Numbered from the stretch's first letter, positions 18,027-29,793 are shown. The stretch: 64,000 bases of DNA from CAWEQW01 sp963811365 (GCA_963811365.1 CAWEQW010000008.1:1-64000), one strand, 5' to 3'. The notes: a model not told the origin generated them from the letters alone. Numbers and translations are program-made.

Positions 18027-18495
18027 CACGGCTTCTCCGCAACGTCTCTCCGGCCGTCCGGCCGGCCGGTGCGTCCCGGCGCCCCACAGCAGCGTATGCC
18101 CGTTCGGGCCCGAGTGGTGTCCCTGTGCAGGTGACGCCCGAAGCCCGGCCTCCGGTGGGGCACTCACAGTCTGGGCACGACGCTGCCGGTCGTGCTTGCC
18201 CCGTGGCGACCTCGGCGCGCAAGCCCGTCCCGGAGCTCACGCGTGCCACGCTGCCCTGACCCGGGAACTGCACGTCCGGATGGCCGCCGAGCGGCGGAGG
18301 CCGGTTCGTGGCGCAGCACCCTGGGCCACCCGACCACTGCGACCGGCACTCACCCGACCACCCGACCGGTTCCACGCGGGAGTGCGGTCCAAGTCCGCGC
18401 CGAGTGCCGGTCCGAGCGGCTCCCCGACGGTGAGGTGCCGGCCAGCTCGTCGGCGACCGCGGCGAGCACCTCCGCGGGCGCCCGCACCAGGGCCC
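18027..18495. other. Region downstream of the UvrA-like gene, no gene seen
   Basis: About 470 bp separate the decayed element from the 3' end of the UvrA-like gene. Frames on both strands are short or repetitive in composition. No terminator with a clean stem was found by eye. Confidence 0.4.
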
Positions 18496-20847
<2,352 letters not shown>

Positions 20848-20849
20848 GC

Positions 20850-21260
<411 letters not shown>

Positions 21261-21265
21261 GGCAG

Positions 21266-21715
21266 TCAGGCTAGTTGCGGCTCGGCGGGCCGCGCTTCTC
21301 GATTCCTGATCGGTCTGGTGACCTGCTTCGCCACGCACGGCAGCATCTCCCCCGCGGCGCCGGCCGCCCGGTCCCGGTAGCCGCTCGGCGAGGTCCCGAC
21401 GAGCTCGGTGAAGCGGGTGCTGAACGTGCCGAGCGACGAGCAGCCCACCGCGAAGCACACCTCGGTGACGCTGAGGTCGCCGCGGCGCAGCAGCGCCATC
21501 GCGCGCTCGATGCGCCGGGTCATCAGGTAGGAGTAAGGCGACTCGCCGTACGCGAGCCTGAACTGGCGGCTGAGGTGGCCGGGCGACATGCCGGCCCCGC
21601 GCGCGAGCGCCTCGACGTCGAGCGGCTGGGCGTACTCGCGGTCCATCCGGTCGCGGACCCGGCGCAGCCGGGCGAGGTCGCGCAGGCGGTCCTCGGAGAG
21701 CGGTCGGGTGGTCAC
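21266..21715 (-). CDS. AraC-family transcriptional regulator
   Basis: This 149-aa protein is essentially an AraC DNA-binding domain. The first helix-turn-helix is DVEALARGAGMSPGHLSRQF and the second is SVTEVCFAVGCSSLGTFSTR with FTELVGTSPSGYR. It has no separate sensor domain. GTG 21715 has GGGAG upstream. As first gene of the operon with the VOC and UvrA-like genes, it probably regulates them. Confidence 0.88.
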   Translation of the reverse strand: MTTRPLSEDRLRDLARLRRVRDRMDREYAQPLDVEALARGAGMSPGHLSRQFRLAYGESPYSYLMTRRIERAMALLRRGDLSVTEVCFAVGCSSLGTFSTRFTELVGTSPSGYRDRAAGAAGEMLPCVAKQVTRPIRNREARPAEPQLA

Positions 21716-21756
21716 CTGCGCGATGCTCCCACGACGTGCCCGGCCCAGGCGAGCAG

Positions 21757-22779
21757 TCAGGGCAGGTATCTCCGGGCGCCGGCGTAGCCGCTCCAGATGA
21801 CCGGCACCGTCTCCACGGACGCACCGGTGTGCGGCGCCTGGACCATCGTGCCGCTGCCGGCGTACATCGTCACGTGGTGGACGACACCGTCGGTGGCGTA
21901 GAACATCAGGTCGCCGCGACGGAGGTTCGCACGGGTGACGGCCGTGCCGCCGGTCGCCTGCGGTGCCGCGTCGCGGGCGATCCGGAGTCCGTGCGACCGG
22001 TGGTCCACCCAGGTCAGCCCCGAGCAGTCGACCCCGAAGCCGGAGACGCCCGCCCACAGGTACGGCAGCCCGGTGAAGGCCTGAGCGGTGCTCACCAGGT
22101 CGTCGGGGGTCTGCGGCAGCGCGGGGTCGCCCGGCGCGTGCACGACCACGACCGAGCCCGGCAGCCGTCGTGCGACACCGAGCGGCGTGCGCACCCGGGC
22201 CCATCCGTCCCTCGTGCCGAGGTACGGCAGCCGGGTGCCGAAGCTGACCTCGTAGACCTTCGACGGCGTGCTGTCGTCGGTCCGCAGCCACGCCGTACGT
22301 CGGGTCACCGTGACGACGTCGTCCGAGGTCGCCGGCGGCTTCGCGGTGAGCTGCCGGGCGGGGACCCACCCCGGGTAGCCGCGGCCGTCCAGCGGGGTCG
22401 GCTGGTCGCGGACGGTCACCTTGACCCAGGTGCCGGAGATCCGCAGCACCCGTACCCGCTCGCCGAGCAGGGCCTGGGTGTCCGCCCGACCGTTGAGCTC
22501 GCGGCGCTGGCGCAACGTCATGTCCGACAGCCACCTGCGGATCCTCGCGGGGCGCTGCAGCGCCGGACGGTCCACCGGCCGGGGCGCGACGGCGCTTCGC
22601 CACACCGTGGCCACCGACACCGCCACCCAGGCGTCGGTGTGCGCCGCGAGCGCCGGTGCCGCGGCATACCGCGCGGGCTCAACGGGGAGAGCCGCCCGGC
22701 CGGTGTCGGCGTGACAGCCGGTGAGCGCCTGAGCCGCGACGGCGACCCCGACGAGTGCGACGGCCAGGGCCCCGTTCAT
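21757..22779 (-). CDS. Secreted NlpC/P60 cell-wall peptidase
   Basis: This 340-aa enzyme has an N-terminal hydrophobic signal with a possible lipobox (ALTGC at about 22), SH3-like segments in the middle (RVLRISGTWVKVTV ... GYPGWVPARQL), and a C-terminal NlpC/P60 domain. The catalytic Cys lies in GFGVDCSGLTW, the His in VVHHVTMYAG, and a third polar residue likely follows in APHTGAS. It should cleave peptidoglycan stem peptides, probably gamma-D-Glu-diaminopimelate bonds. ATG 22779 has no strong ribosome site. It is divergent from the secreted EEP gene. Confidence 0.9.
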   Translation of the reverse strand: MNGALAVALVGVAVAAQALTGCHADTGRAALPVEPARYAAAPALAAHTDAWVAVSVATVWRSAVAPRPVDRPALQRPARIRRWLSDMTLRQRRELNGRADTQALLGERVRVLRISGTWVKVTVRDQPTPLDGRGYPGWVPARQLTAKPPATSDDVVTVTRRTAWLRTDDSTPSKVYEVSFGTRLPYLGTRDGWARVRTPLGVARRLPGSVVVVHAPGDPALPQTPDDLVSTAQAFTGLPYLWAGVSGFGVDCSGLTWVDHRSHGLRIARDAAPQATGGTAVTRANLRRGDLMFYATDGVVHHVTMYAGSGTMVQAPHTGASVETVPVIWSGYAGARRYLP

Positions 22780-23097
22780 GGCACCATCATCTGCGCGGAC
22801 GGGCGGCTCCGGCAGGGCCGAACGGCACCGGCCTCCGGGGCTAGCGAGCCACCGGCAGCCCGAGCGCGGTGGCCATCGACGGCGCTGCGTGCTGGAGCGG
22901 CCTCGTCCCGGTCACCTCGGAGCAGAGCGGGCTCAGCGAGTAGTGGTCGGGCGGGGGCTCCGCCGTCGCACACGGCAATCGCGACGAAACGACGTGCCTT
23001 CGCCGTTCAGCCAACGGCGACGCCGGACGGCGGCATACTCCACAGCATCGCCCCCGCCCGTGGCACCGCCCCGGGCCGTCCGGAGAAGAGGAACCCG
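22780..23097. promoter_or_regulatory. Divergent intergenic region with short perfect hairpin
   Basis: These 318 bp separate the NlpC/P60 and EEP genes. They contain a perfect 7-bp inverted repeat, CGCCGTT/AACGGCG, at 23001-23019 (5-nt loop) and a CATACT box at about 23034, either of which could belong to the EEP promoter. No gene is supported. Confidence 0.35.
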
Positions 23098-24195
23098 ATG
23101 AGGCTTCGCACCGCACTTCGCCTCGGACTAGCCGCCGTTCTCGCCACCGCCGTCCCGCTCGCCGTGGCCGGCTCGGCCCAGGCCATGCCCAAGGACAAGC
23201 GCCAGCTCACGGTGATGACCCAGAACCTCTACCTGGGCTCCAGCCTCGACCCCGCGCTCACCGCCACCGACGGGACGTCCTTCGTGATGGGCGTCGCCGA
23301 GATCTATGGGACGATGCTCTACACGAACTTCCCCGCCCGCGCCCAGGCCGTCGCCGACACGATCGCGACACGACAGCCGGACCTGGTGGGCCTCCAGGAG
23401 GTCTCGAACTGGATCGCCACGCCGACGCAGGCCGGCCCGACGCCGCCGAGCATCGACTTCCTGAGCACCCTGCAGCAGGCGCTCGCGGTGCGTGGCCTGA
23501 AGTACGAGGTCGCCTCGGTCTCGCACAACGCCGACATCGGCCCGGTGCCGCTGGTCTCACCGTCGTTCGGCTGCAACGTGGCCGCGCCGGTGCCGGACTG
23601 CCTGGTGACGCTGCAGGACCGGGACGTGATCCTCGTCAACGCCGAGACCCACGGGCTGCGCTGGTCCGACCCGCGCAGCGGGACCTACGTCCACCAGCAG
23701 TCGTTCACGCCTCCCGTCGGCGGGCCGGTCTCGTTCTCGCGCGGGTGGACCTCCATCGACGGTGTGTACGAGGGCAAGCGGTTCCACTACGCCAACACGC
23801 ACCTCGAGACCGAGGACTCCCCCGCCGTGCAGGAGGCGCAGGCCGCCGAGTTCCTGGCCGGGCCGGCGCGGGGCAGGGGCGCGGTCATCGCCACGGGCGA
23901 CTTCAACTCCGCCGCCGACGGCAGCACCACCACGTCGTACGCCGCGCTGACCAAGTCGTGGTTCACCGACGCCTGGTCCGCGGTGCACCCGGGGCAGCCG
24001 GGTCTCACCTGCTGCCAGAGCGGCACGCTGACGAACCCCACCTCCGAGCTGCACTCGCGCATCGACCTCGTGCTCACCCACGCCGCGGTGCGGCCCACCT
24101 CGGCCACCGTCGTGGGGGCCACTCCGTTCGAGTCGGTACCGCCGTTCTGGGCCTCCGACCACGCGGGGCTGGTGGCCACCGTCCGGCTGCACTGA
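23098..24195 (+). CDS. Secreted endonuclease/exonuclease/phosphatase-family enzyme
   Basis: This 365-aa protein has a Sec signal peptide (RLRTALRLGLAAVLATA ... AQAM, cleavage near 30) and a complete EEP fold. The fold shows metal/catalytic motifs TQNLYLG, GLQEVS, NTHLE, GDFNSA and SDHAGLV. The family includes DNases, sphingomyelinases and inositol phosphatases; exported members often act as phospholipases or nucleases. Three cysteines in the mature part could form disulfides. ATG 23098 has GAGG upstream. A second EEP gene lies at 61.8-62.7 kb. Confidence 0.9.
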   Translation: MRLRTALRLGLAAVLATAVPLAVAGSAQAMPKDKRQLTVMTQNLYLGSSLDPALTATDGTSFVMGVAEIYGTMLYTNFPARAQAVADTIATRQPDLVGLQEVSNWIATPTQAGPTPPSIDFLSTLQQALAVRGLKYEVASVSHNADIGPVPLVSPSFGCNVAAPVPDCLVTLQDRDVILVNAETHGLRWSDPRSGTYVHQQSFTPPVGGPVSFSRGWTSIDGVYEGKRFHYANTHLETEDSPAVQEAQAAEFLAGPARGRGAVIATGDFNSAADGSTTTSYAALTKSWFTDAWSAVHPGQPGLTCCQSGTLTNPTSELHSRIDLVLTHAAVRPTSATVVGATPFESVPPFWASDHAGLVATVRLH

Positions 24196-24198
24196 CCG

Positions 24199-25638
24199 CT
24201 ACCGGCTCGCCAGGGAGGTGCTGAAGGCGGTCCGGGACAGCGGGCTGGTGCCGGTGTCGATCTTGTAGCGGACGGCCTGGCCGTCGGCGTCGGTCTTGTT
24301 GCGGTTGAACAGCAGGCCGCCGGCGAGGCCGACGTTGGCCAGGTGCTGGCGCAGGTTGCTCATGTAGCCGGCCACCGAGGTGTCGCCGTGGGCGAGGTCG
24401 TCGCCGAACTCGCCGAGGTAGCTGGGCTGGGCGTGGTACCAGGGTCGGGCGTGCAGCCAGGTGTAGGTGGGGGTCACGGTCTGCTCGAAGGTCTCCGCGG
24501 CGGAGTGCGTGTCGGTGGAGTAGGGGTCGTAGGCGTACCAGTCGATGCCGGCGTTGCGGGCGGCCAGGGCGGTGCCGACGGCGTCGATCTTGGTCTTGTC
24601 GTAGCCGCCGAACCAGTACCCGACCCGGGCCTTGGGGGCGGCGGCGTGCACCCGGGCGGCGAACCGGGTCAGCGCGGTGGCGTAGTCGGCGATGGTGGGC
24701 GGGCCGGCGGTGCCGAACTGGTGCTGGTTCAGCTTGACCTCGAACTCGTGGTCCAAGGTGATCAGCAGCGGCGCGTCCAGGGTCGCCGCGGCGGTGGCGT
24801 ACCGGTTGATCCAGGCGTCGGCGGCACCGGAGCCGATCTGGGCCAGGGTGTAGCCCGAGCTCTTGGAGGTGATCGTGATCAGCGGCTCGATGCCCTTGCT
24901 GATCCGGGCGGCCTCGGCGGCCACGTTGATCGTCTGGTTGCCCTGGTAGTAGGTCGAGGCCAGGTCGGGGTACCGGCCGAACGAGGCCCGGGTCGCCTCA
25001 TCGGTGGCCGGACCCCCGTTGTACACCCCCAGCAACGGCGCCGATCCCCGCACGTCGGGTGTCCCGGCCAGCGGGGTGACCCGGACCGCGTCCACGAGGA
25101 GCCATCGGTGCGGTCCGACGCCCCGGCCGAGCACCGAGACGCCGAGCGCGGTCCCGGGGGCGGTCACGGTCACGTCGAGCGCCACCCGGGTCCAGCGGCG
25201 GGCGCCGAGCGCGAAGCGCTGGGCTCGGGTGGTCGCCGACGCTCCGCTCGTCCGGCTGACCCGGAGCCGGCCGACGAGACGGGGCCGGTTCGTGCGCAGC
25301 CAGGCGCTCACCCGGTAGGCGTTGCCGGCGGCGGCGCAGATGCCGCCCGTCGAGGGTCGGAGCTGCGCCGGGCCGCGGGATGCGCGGGACAGCACGGCCG
25401 CGTGTACGCCGGCGTGCCCGCCGCGAACCACCCGCAGGTGCTGCGCGCGGCCACCCGTGGACCAGCCGGTGGCGCCGCGCTCGAAGCTGCCGTTCGCCAT
25501 CAGGTCGCCGCCCGCAGCCGCGTGTGCCGTCGCCGGCACAGCCAGCGTCGCCAGCGGCACGAGCAGCGCCACACCCAGTGTTGCAGCCAGTGTCGTCCGG
25601 GTCGCAGGGCGACGCCCGTGACCCCGTCCCATGTCCAT
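24199..25638 (-). CDS. Secreted GH26-like glycoside hydrolase with N-terminal CBM-like domain
   Basis: This 479-aa exported protein has a signal peptide with twin arginines upstream of the core (RRPATRTTLAATLGVALLVP), cleaved near AHAA. A beta-sandwich carbohydrate-binding-like domain follows (about 45-190, NGSFERGATGW ... DAVRVTPL). A TIM-barrel region has acidic residues placed as in GH26 mannanase-like enzymes (LITLDHEFEVK and SYLGEFGDD). The substrate cannot be read from the sequence. ATG 25638 has GGGAG at 7 nt. It ends 3 nt from the convergent EEP gene and is divergent from the radical SAM gene. Confidence 0.7.
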   Translation of the reverse strand: MDMGRGHGRRPATRTTLAATLGVALLVPLATLAVPATAHAAAGGDLMANGSFERGATGWSTGGRAQHLRVVRGGHAGVHAAVLSRASRGPAQLRPSTGGICAAAGNAYRVSAWLRTNRPRLVGRLRVSRTSGASATTRAQRFALGARRWTRVALDVTVTAPGTALGVSVLGRGVGPHRWLLVDAVRVTPLAGTPDVRGSAPLLGVYNGGPATDEATRASFGRYPDLASTYYQGNQTINVAAEAARISKGIEPLITITSKSSGYTLAQIGSGAADAWINRYATAAATLDAPLLITLDHEFEVKLNQHQFGTAGPPTIADYATALTRFAARVHAAAPKARVGYWFGGYDKTKIDAVGTALAARNAGIDWYAYDPYSTDTHSAAETFEQTVTPTYTWLHARPWYHAQPSYLGEFGDDLAHGDTSVAGYMSNLRQHLANVGLAGGLLFNRNKTDADGQAVRYKIDTGTSPLSRTAFSTSLASR

Positions 25639-25808
25639 CAGCAGCTCCCGTCGCTCGTGATGCAGTCCGACGACAATGTCGGTTAACTACAGTTACGGCA
25701 GAACTGTCGGGATTCTTTATGTTTGTGCGGAAAACGACCTGTACCCGGCTCCGGTGCTCACCCGGAAGGGATGAGGCTCCGCGCCGCGCCAGGTCGCACG
25801 CTGGACCG
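25639..25808. promoter_or_regulatory. AT-rich divergent control region
   Basis: This 170-bp interval between the GH26-like and radical SAM genes is unusually AT-rich at 25675-25730. It has a perfect TAACT-AC-AGTTA palindrome at 25684-25695, a candidate operator or promoter for the GH26-like gene. No protein or site assignment is possible. Confidence 0.35.
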
Positions 25809-27212
25809 GTGCAGCAGAGGAGGAGGGCGCCCGCCTTCCACGTGATGGCCAAGCCGACCGGAGCGGTCTGCAACCTGGACTGCTCCTACTGCTTCTTCCT
25901 GTCGAAGGACCAGCTCTACCCGGGCAGCTCCTTCCGGATGCCGCCGGACGTGCACCGGGCCTACATCGACCAGCTCCTGGCGGCCCACGAGGGCGCCGGC
26001 GAGGTGGTGGTGGCGTTCCAGGGCGGCGAGCCGACACTGATGGGCACCGACTTCTTCCGCTCCTCGGTGGCGCTCGTGGAGGAGCTTCGTCGTCCCGGCC
26101 AGGAGGTGCTGCTCACCCTGCAGACCAACGGCACGCTGCTCGACGACGAGTGGGGTGCGCTGCTGCGGGAGCACGACGTGCTCGTCGGGCTCTCCATCGA
26201 CGGGCCGCGGCCGCTCCACGACGCCTACCGCGTCGACAAGGGCGGCAAGCCCACCTTCGACCGGGTGATGCGCGGGCTCGACGTGCTCGGGCGGCACGGC
26301 GTCGCGTGGAACGCCCTGACGACGGTGAACGCGGCCAACGGCGACCACGGCCGCGAGGTCTACTGCTTCCTGCGCGACGAGCTGGGGGCCGAGCACGTCC
26401 AGCTGATCCCCGTGGTCGAGCGCGCCACCCCCGAGGTGCTGGCGCTGGCCGCGCACGGGTGGGGACGGCACGGGAGCGAGCAGCGCCCGCTGTACCGGCA
26501 GCAGGGCGACCAGGTCACCGATCGCAGCGTCGGGGCCGCCCAGTACGGACAGTTCCTCGTCGAGGTGTTCGAGGAGTGGGGCCGGCACGACGTCGGCGAC
26601 GTGTACGTCCAGATGTTCGACACCACGCTGGCGCACTTCCTCGGGATGGACCAGATGGGGATGTGCGTGCACGCCCGCACCTGCGGCACGGCAGTCGCTC
26701 TCGAGCACAACGGCGACGTCTACTCCTGCGACCACTATGTCGAGGAGGGCTACCGGCTCGGGAACATCGCTGCGGGCCGGACGCTCCTGGAGATGGTGAC
26801 CTCACCGCAGCAGGAGGCCTTCGGCCGGGCCAAGCTGGACGACCTGCCGGCGTACTGCCGTGGCTGCGACGTGCGCTTCGCCTGCAACGGCGGCTGTCCC
26901 AAGGACCGCTTCCTCACCACGCCGGACGGCGAGCCCGGCCTGCACTACCTGTGCGCCGGGTACCAGCGGTTCTTCCGGCATGTCGACCAGCCGATGCGGC
27001 TGATGGCCGACCGGCTGCGGCAGGGCCAGGACGCGACCGGCCTGCGTGACTGGTACGCCGCACAGGACGCCCGGCTGGGCCGCAACGACCCCTGCACCTG
27101 CGGCTCGGGCATGAAGTGGAAGCGCTGCCACGGCAGTCCGTCGCCGTCCGCGCGACCCGATCGCGAACGCCCGGGCGACGGGAGGGCCCTGGAAGCCGCG
27201 ACCCCCGTCTGA
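25809..27212 (+). CDS. Radical SAM anaerobic sulfatase-maturase-type enzyme with SEC-C tail
   Basis: This protein of about 467 aa has the radical SAM cluster motif CNLDCSYC (C-x3-C-x2-C), a TIM-barrel core, and a SPASM/twitch region. The latter's auxiliary-cluster cysteines include CVHARTCG, YSCDH and YCRGCDVRFACNGGC. This is the layout of enzymes that convert a sulfatase Cys/Ser to formylglycine. A SEC-C zinc motif (RNDPCTCGSGMKWKRCHG) is added at the C-terminus. No sulfatase is in the window, so the target must be elsewhere or the activity different. The start is uncertain: GTG 25809 precedes the conserved AFHVMAKPTGAVC, and GTG 25842 or ATG 25845 are alternatives. Confidence 0.85.
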   Translation: MQQRRRAPAFHVMAKPTGAVCNLDCSYCFFLSKDQLYPGSSFRMPPDVHRAYIDQLLAAHEGAGEVVVAFQGGEPTLMGTDFFRSSVALVEELRRPGQEVLLTLQTNGTLLDDEWGALLREHDVLVGLSIDGPRPLHDAYRVDKGGKPTFDRVMRGLDVLGRHGVAWNALTTVNAANGDHGREVYCFLRDELGAEHVQLIPVVERATPEVLALAAHGWGRHGSEQRPLYRQQGDQVTDRSVGAAQYGQFLVEVFEEWGRHDVGDVYVQMFDTTLAHFLGMDQMGMCVHARTCGTAVALEHNGDVYSCDHYVEEGYRLGNIAAGRTLLEMVTSPQQEAFGRAKLDDLPAYCRGCDVRFACNGGCPKDRFLTTPDGEPGLHYLCAGYQRFFRHVDQPMRLMADRLRQGQDATGLRDWYAAQDARLGRNDPCTCGSGMKWKRCHGSPSPSARPDRERPGDGRALEAATPV

Positions 27213-27372
27213 GCCGCCGCACCCTCGTGTCCGCATTGCGCCACGGCCGGTACCGGCGTAGCGTCCCGAAGGTCGAGAGCTCCTCGCGGCGAGCCGTTCA
27301 CGGTCGTCCGCTCCCGACGAACAACGTCTTGAGTCTTGTGGTCAAGCAGCCGGCCGAGAGCTCGGAAGATCG

Positions 27373-27744
27373 GTGACTGGCATGACTGCAACTGTCCCCT
27401 CGGTTCCCATCGATCCGCTCCCGTTCAACGTCGACGTGCTCGACGGAGCCGCGGACTCCTCCCTCATGGTGGTCTCCGGCGACGTCGACCTCGTCGGCCT
27501 CAGCGCGCTCCAGGACGCGCTCTGCCGGATGGTGCGGCCCGGGGCCCGCGGCCGGGTGCTCGTGGATCTCGGCCGGATCACCTTCCTGGCCGCGTGCGCG
27601 GCGAGCTGGATGGTGCACGCCCAGCACCAGGTCGGAGCGTCCGGCCGCACGCTCAGCGTCGTCGGCGCGTCCGACTTCCAGCGCCGAGTGCTCGCGGCGG
27701 CGGGCTTCCGGCTGGACGCAGGCTCACCGGCGACAGATGACTGA
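27373..27744 (+). CDS. STAS-domain protein without the phospho-serine
   Basis: This protein of about 123 aa has a STAS/anti-sigma-antagonist fold (SLMVVSGDVDLVGLSALQDA, RVLVDLGRITFLAACAASW). The helix that normally begins DSSG or DSTG after the FL strand reads AACAAS, so the usual phosphorylated Ser is not at its standard place. It could act as a constitutive antagonist or scaffold partner. GTG 27373 has GGAAG at 5 nt; ATG 27382 is the alternative. It overlaps the next STAS gene by 8 nt. Confidence 0.75.
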   Translation: MTGMTATVPSVPIDPLPFNVDVLDGAADSSLMVVSGDVDLVGLSALQDALCRMVRPGARGRVLVDLGRITFLAACAASWMVHAQHQVGASGRTLSVVGASDFQRRVLAAAGFRLDAGSPATDD

Positions 27745-28117
27745 CGGGCAGCTCGCCGTCGAGTCGCACACCGAGGGCGACGTAGCCCTGGTCATCGTCG
27801 CGGGCGAGGTCGACATGGCCACCGCGGGGATCCTCCGCGGGACCATCGCCGACCGGATCGCCGCCGGCAGCCGGCACCTCGTGCTCGACCTGGCCGGCGT
27901 GAGGTTCCTGGACTCCACCGGACTCGGCGTGCTCGTCGGGGCCCGGAAGAAGGTCGACCAGGTCGGCGGGAGCCTGCGCATCGTGTGCCGGGGCGAGCGG
28001 GTCACCGGTCTGCTAAGGCTCACCGGGCTGTCGCGGGTGCTCACCGTGCACGCCACCCGCGACGAGGCCTGCGCCGCCCTGGCGGCAGCCGTCCGGGAGC
28101 CGCGCACCCTCGTGTGA
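27737..28117 (+). CDS. STAS-domain anti-anti-sigma factor (SpoIIAA-like)
   Basis: This 126-aa protein has the complete SpoIIAA/RsbV pattern: VIVAGEVDMATAG, LVLDLAGVRFLDSTGLGVLV with the phosphorylatable Ser in DSTG, and the KKVDQVGGSLRIVC strand. It would bind an anti-sigma kinase in its unphosphorylated form and release a sigma factor. No kinase or sigma gene is adjacent. It overlaps the upstream STAS gene by 8 nt, so the two are co-translated. Confidence 0.88.
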   Translation: MTDGQLAVESHTEGDVALVIVAGEVDMATAGILRGTIADRIAAGSRHLVLDLAGVRFLDSTGLGVLVGARKKVDQVGGSLRIVCRGERVTGLLRLTGLSRVLTVHATRDEACAALAAAVREPRTLV

Positions 28118-28121
28118 GCCG

Positions 28122-29207
28122 TCACTCGTCCTCCTCGGCGACCTCCTCGCCGTGGGTCCCCGGACGGGGTGCCCACGGCAGCTCCTCGGAGGGCCGGACC
28201 ACGATGAGCCGGTCGCCGCGGACGAGCTGGGTGACCACCGGGTCGTAGTAGCGGTGCACCTCTCCGTCGCGGACGACGGCGATCACCTGGTCGGGCAGCG
28301 CCTGCGGCTGCCTGCCGACCTCCCGCACCAGGATGTCGCGCTCGGCGACCTCCAGCCCCTCGCCGTATGACAGCAGGTCCTCCATCACCGTGCCGAGCGT
28401 CGGGCTGAGCGATGACAGGCCGAGCAGCCGGCCCACCGCGTCGGAGGAGGTGACGACCGAGTCGGCTCCACTCTGCTTCACGAGCTGGACGTTGTCGCCC
28501 TCCCGGACCGCGGCCACGATGTAGGCCGTCGGCGCGAGCTGCCGCGCGTTGAGCGTGGCGAGGACCGTGGAGTCGTCGCGGTCGGTCGTGATGATGACCT
28601 GCCGCGCCCGGTCCACCCCGGCGCGGCGCAGCACCTCGCGGCGGGTGGCGTCACCGGTGACCACCGTGAGGCCGTCGGCGTGCGCCTCGTTGAGCGCCGA
28701 GCCGCTCGGGTCGACGATGACGATCGTGTCCTTGGCCGCACCGTTGCTGAGCAGCGTCTGCACGGCGCTGCGGCCTTTCGTGCCGTAGCCGATGACGACG
28801 ACGTGCTGGTCCATCTTCCTCCTCCATCGCGACACCCGGTACGCCTCGCGTCCGCGGATCGTCAGCACCTCGAGCGTCGTCCCGATCAGCAGCACGAGGA
28901 ACGCGATGCGCAGTGGCGTGACCAGGAACGCGTTGATCAGCCGGCTGTGTGCGTCGGAGGGGGCGATGTCGCCGTAGCCGGTGGTGCTGAGCGTGACCGT
29001 CGTGTAGTAGATCGCGTCGACGAGGTCGACACGGTGGGTCGGGTCCCCGTTGTCGGTGTACCCGCCGCGGTCGACGTAGACCAGCAGGACCGTGAGGCCC
29101 AGGATCGCGACCGCGATCATCAGCCGCCGGGTCAGCTGCCACCACGGTGAACGCACCGCTGCAGGCAGGCGTACCCGCCCCAGCGGATCGTCGGACGGGT
29201 CGGCCAC
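28122..29207 (-). CDS. Two-TM potassium channel with RCK/TrkA-N domain
   Basis: This 361-aa protein has a first membrane helix (RLMIAVAILGLTVLLVYV), a pore helix and selectivity filter TLSTTGYGD, and a second helix (LRIAFLVLLIGTTLEVL). A cytoplasmic RCK/TrkA-N domain starts with VVVIGYGTKGRSAV and has the acidic strand-2 end IVIVDP for nucleotide or cation binding. A TrkA-C-like C-terminus (VREVGRQPQALPDQVIAVVR) and an acidic tail follow. It should be a ligand-gated K+ channel. GTG 29207 is supported as a leaderless start by TAGATT 6 nt upstream. Confidence 0.92.
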   Translation of the reverse strand: MADPSDDPLGRVRLPAAVRSPWWQLTRRLMIAVAILGLTVLLVYVDRGGYTDNGDPTHRVDLVDAIYYTTVTLSTTGYGDIAPSDAHSRLINAFLVTPLRIAFLVLLIGTTLEVLTIRGREAYRVSRWRRKMDQHVVVIGYGTKGRSAVQTLLSNGAAKDTIVIVDPSGSALNEAHADGLTVVTGDATRREVLRRAGVDRARQVIITTDRDDSTVLATLNARQLAPTAYIVAAVREGDNVQLVKQSGADSVVTSSDAVGRLLGLSSLSPTLGTVMEDLLSYGEGLEVAERDILVREVGRQPQALPDQVIAVVRDGEVHRYYDPVVTQLVRGDRLIVVRPSEELPWAPRPGTHGEEVAEEDE

Positions 29208-29213
29208 GGTCAG

Positions 29214-29219
29214 AATCTA
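29214..29219 (-). promoter_or_regulatory. -10 box (TAGATT) for the K+ channel gene
   Basis: TAGATT on the minus strand ends 6 nt before GTG 29207. This is the spacing expected when transcription starts at the start codon, and it decides the GTG start. Confidence 0.6.
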
Positions 29220-29244
29220 CGGGACGACCCCGCGCGCCAACCGG

Positions 29245-29793
29245 TCAGCCACGCAGTCCCACCGAGTCGTGCCGCCAGAACGCGTCGGGGTAGACCAGGG
29301 CACCCGACATCCACGGCTCGTACGACGCGAGCCGGCGGACCTGGAAGGCGGCCTCCGGGATCCGCTCCGACGGGGCCCGGAAGCCGAGCGTCCCACCCGG
29401 CACGAAGCCGAACCGCGGGTAGTAGGCCGCAGAGCCCTCGAGGAACACCAGCGGCTCGGCGCGATCGGCCAGCCGCTCCAGGGCCTGCCCCACCAGTGTC
29501 GTGCCGACACCGCTGCGCTGACGGTCCGGGCGCACCGACAGCGGACCGAGCACGAGCACCTCGACCAGCCGGGGCGCGGCGTCGAGCCAGCCGCGGGTGA
29601 AGCAGACGTGCCCGACGACCTCGGCATGCGCGCCCGTGTGCTCCTCGGCGACGAACGACAGCCCGCGCCACGCGTCGCCGGCCCGCAGGTCGTCGACGAG
29701 CGCGGCCACCGCGTGATCGGCGAACGCCGCCGCGACGACCGCCCGGACGTCGGCCGGGTCCTCGACCCGCTCCGGGCGGACCGTGAGCCTCAC
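29245..29793 (-). CDS. GNAT-family N-acetyltransferase
   Basis: This 182-aa protein is an acetyl-CoA-dependent acyltransferase of unknown substrate. The GNAT core is clear: strand VVGHVCFTRGWL, LGPLSVRPDRQRSGVGTTLV with the acetyl-CoA pyrophosphate loop (R-x-x-G-V-G), and the later LVFLEGSAAYYPRFGFVPG. This pattern is typical of the YhbS-like group. GTG 29793 overlaps the RsgA stop (GTGA), so it is translationally coupled to RsgA. Confidence 0.9.
   Translation of the reverse strand: MRLTVRPERVEDPADVRAVVAAAFADHAVAALVDDLRAGDAWRGLSFVAEEHTGAHAEVVGHVCFTRGWLDAAPRLVEVLVLGPLSVRPDRQRSGVGTTLVGQALERLADRAEPLVFLEGSAAYYPRFGFVPGGTLGFRAPSERIPEAAFQVRRLASYEPWMSGALVYPDAFWRHDSVGLRG

Noticed and set aside
16622..18495. 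tRNA attachment site for the integrase
   Set aside because: No tRNA cloverleaf or GGTTCGAATCC-type T-arm was found on either strand near the integrase.
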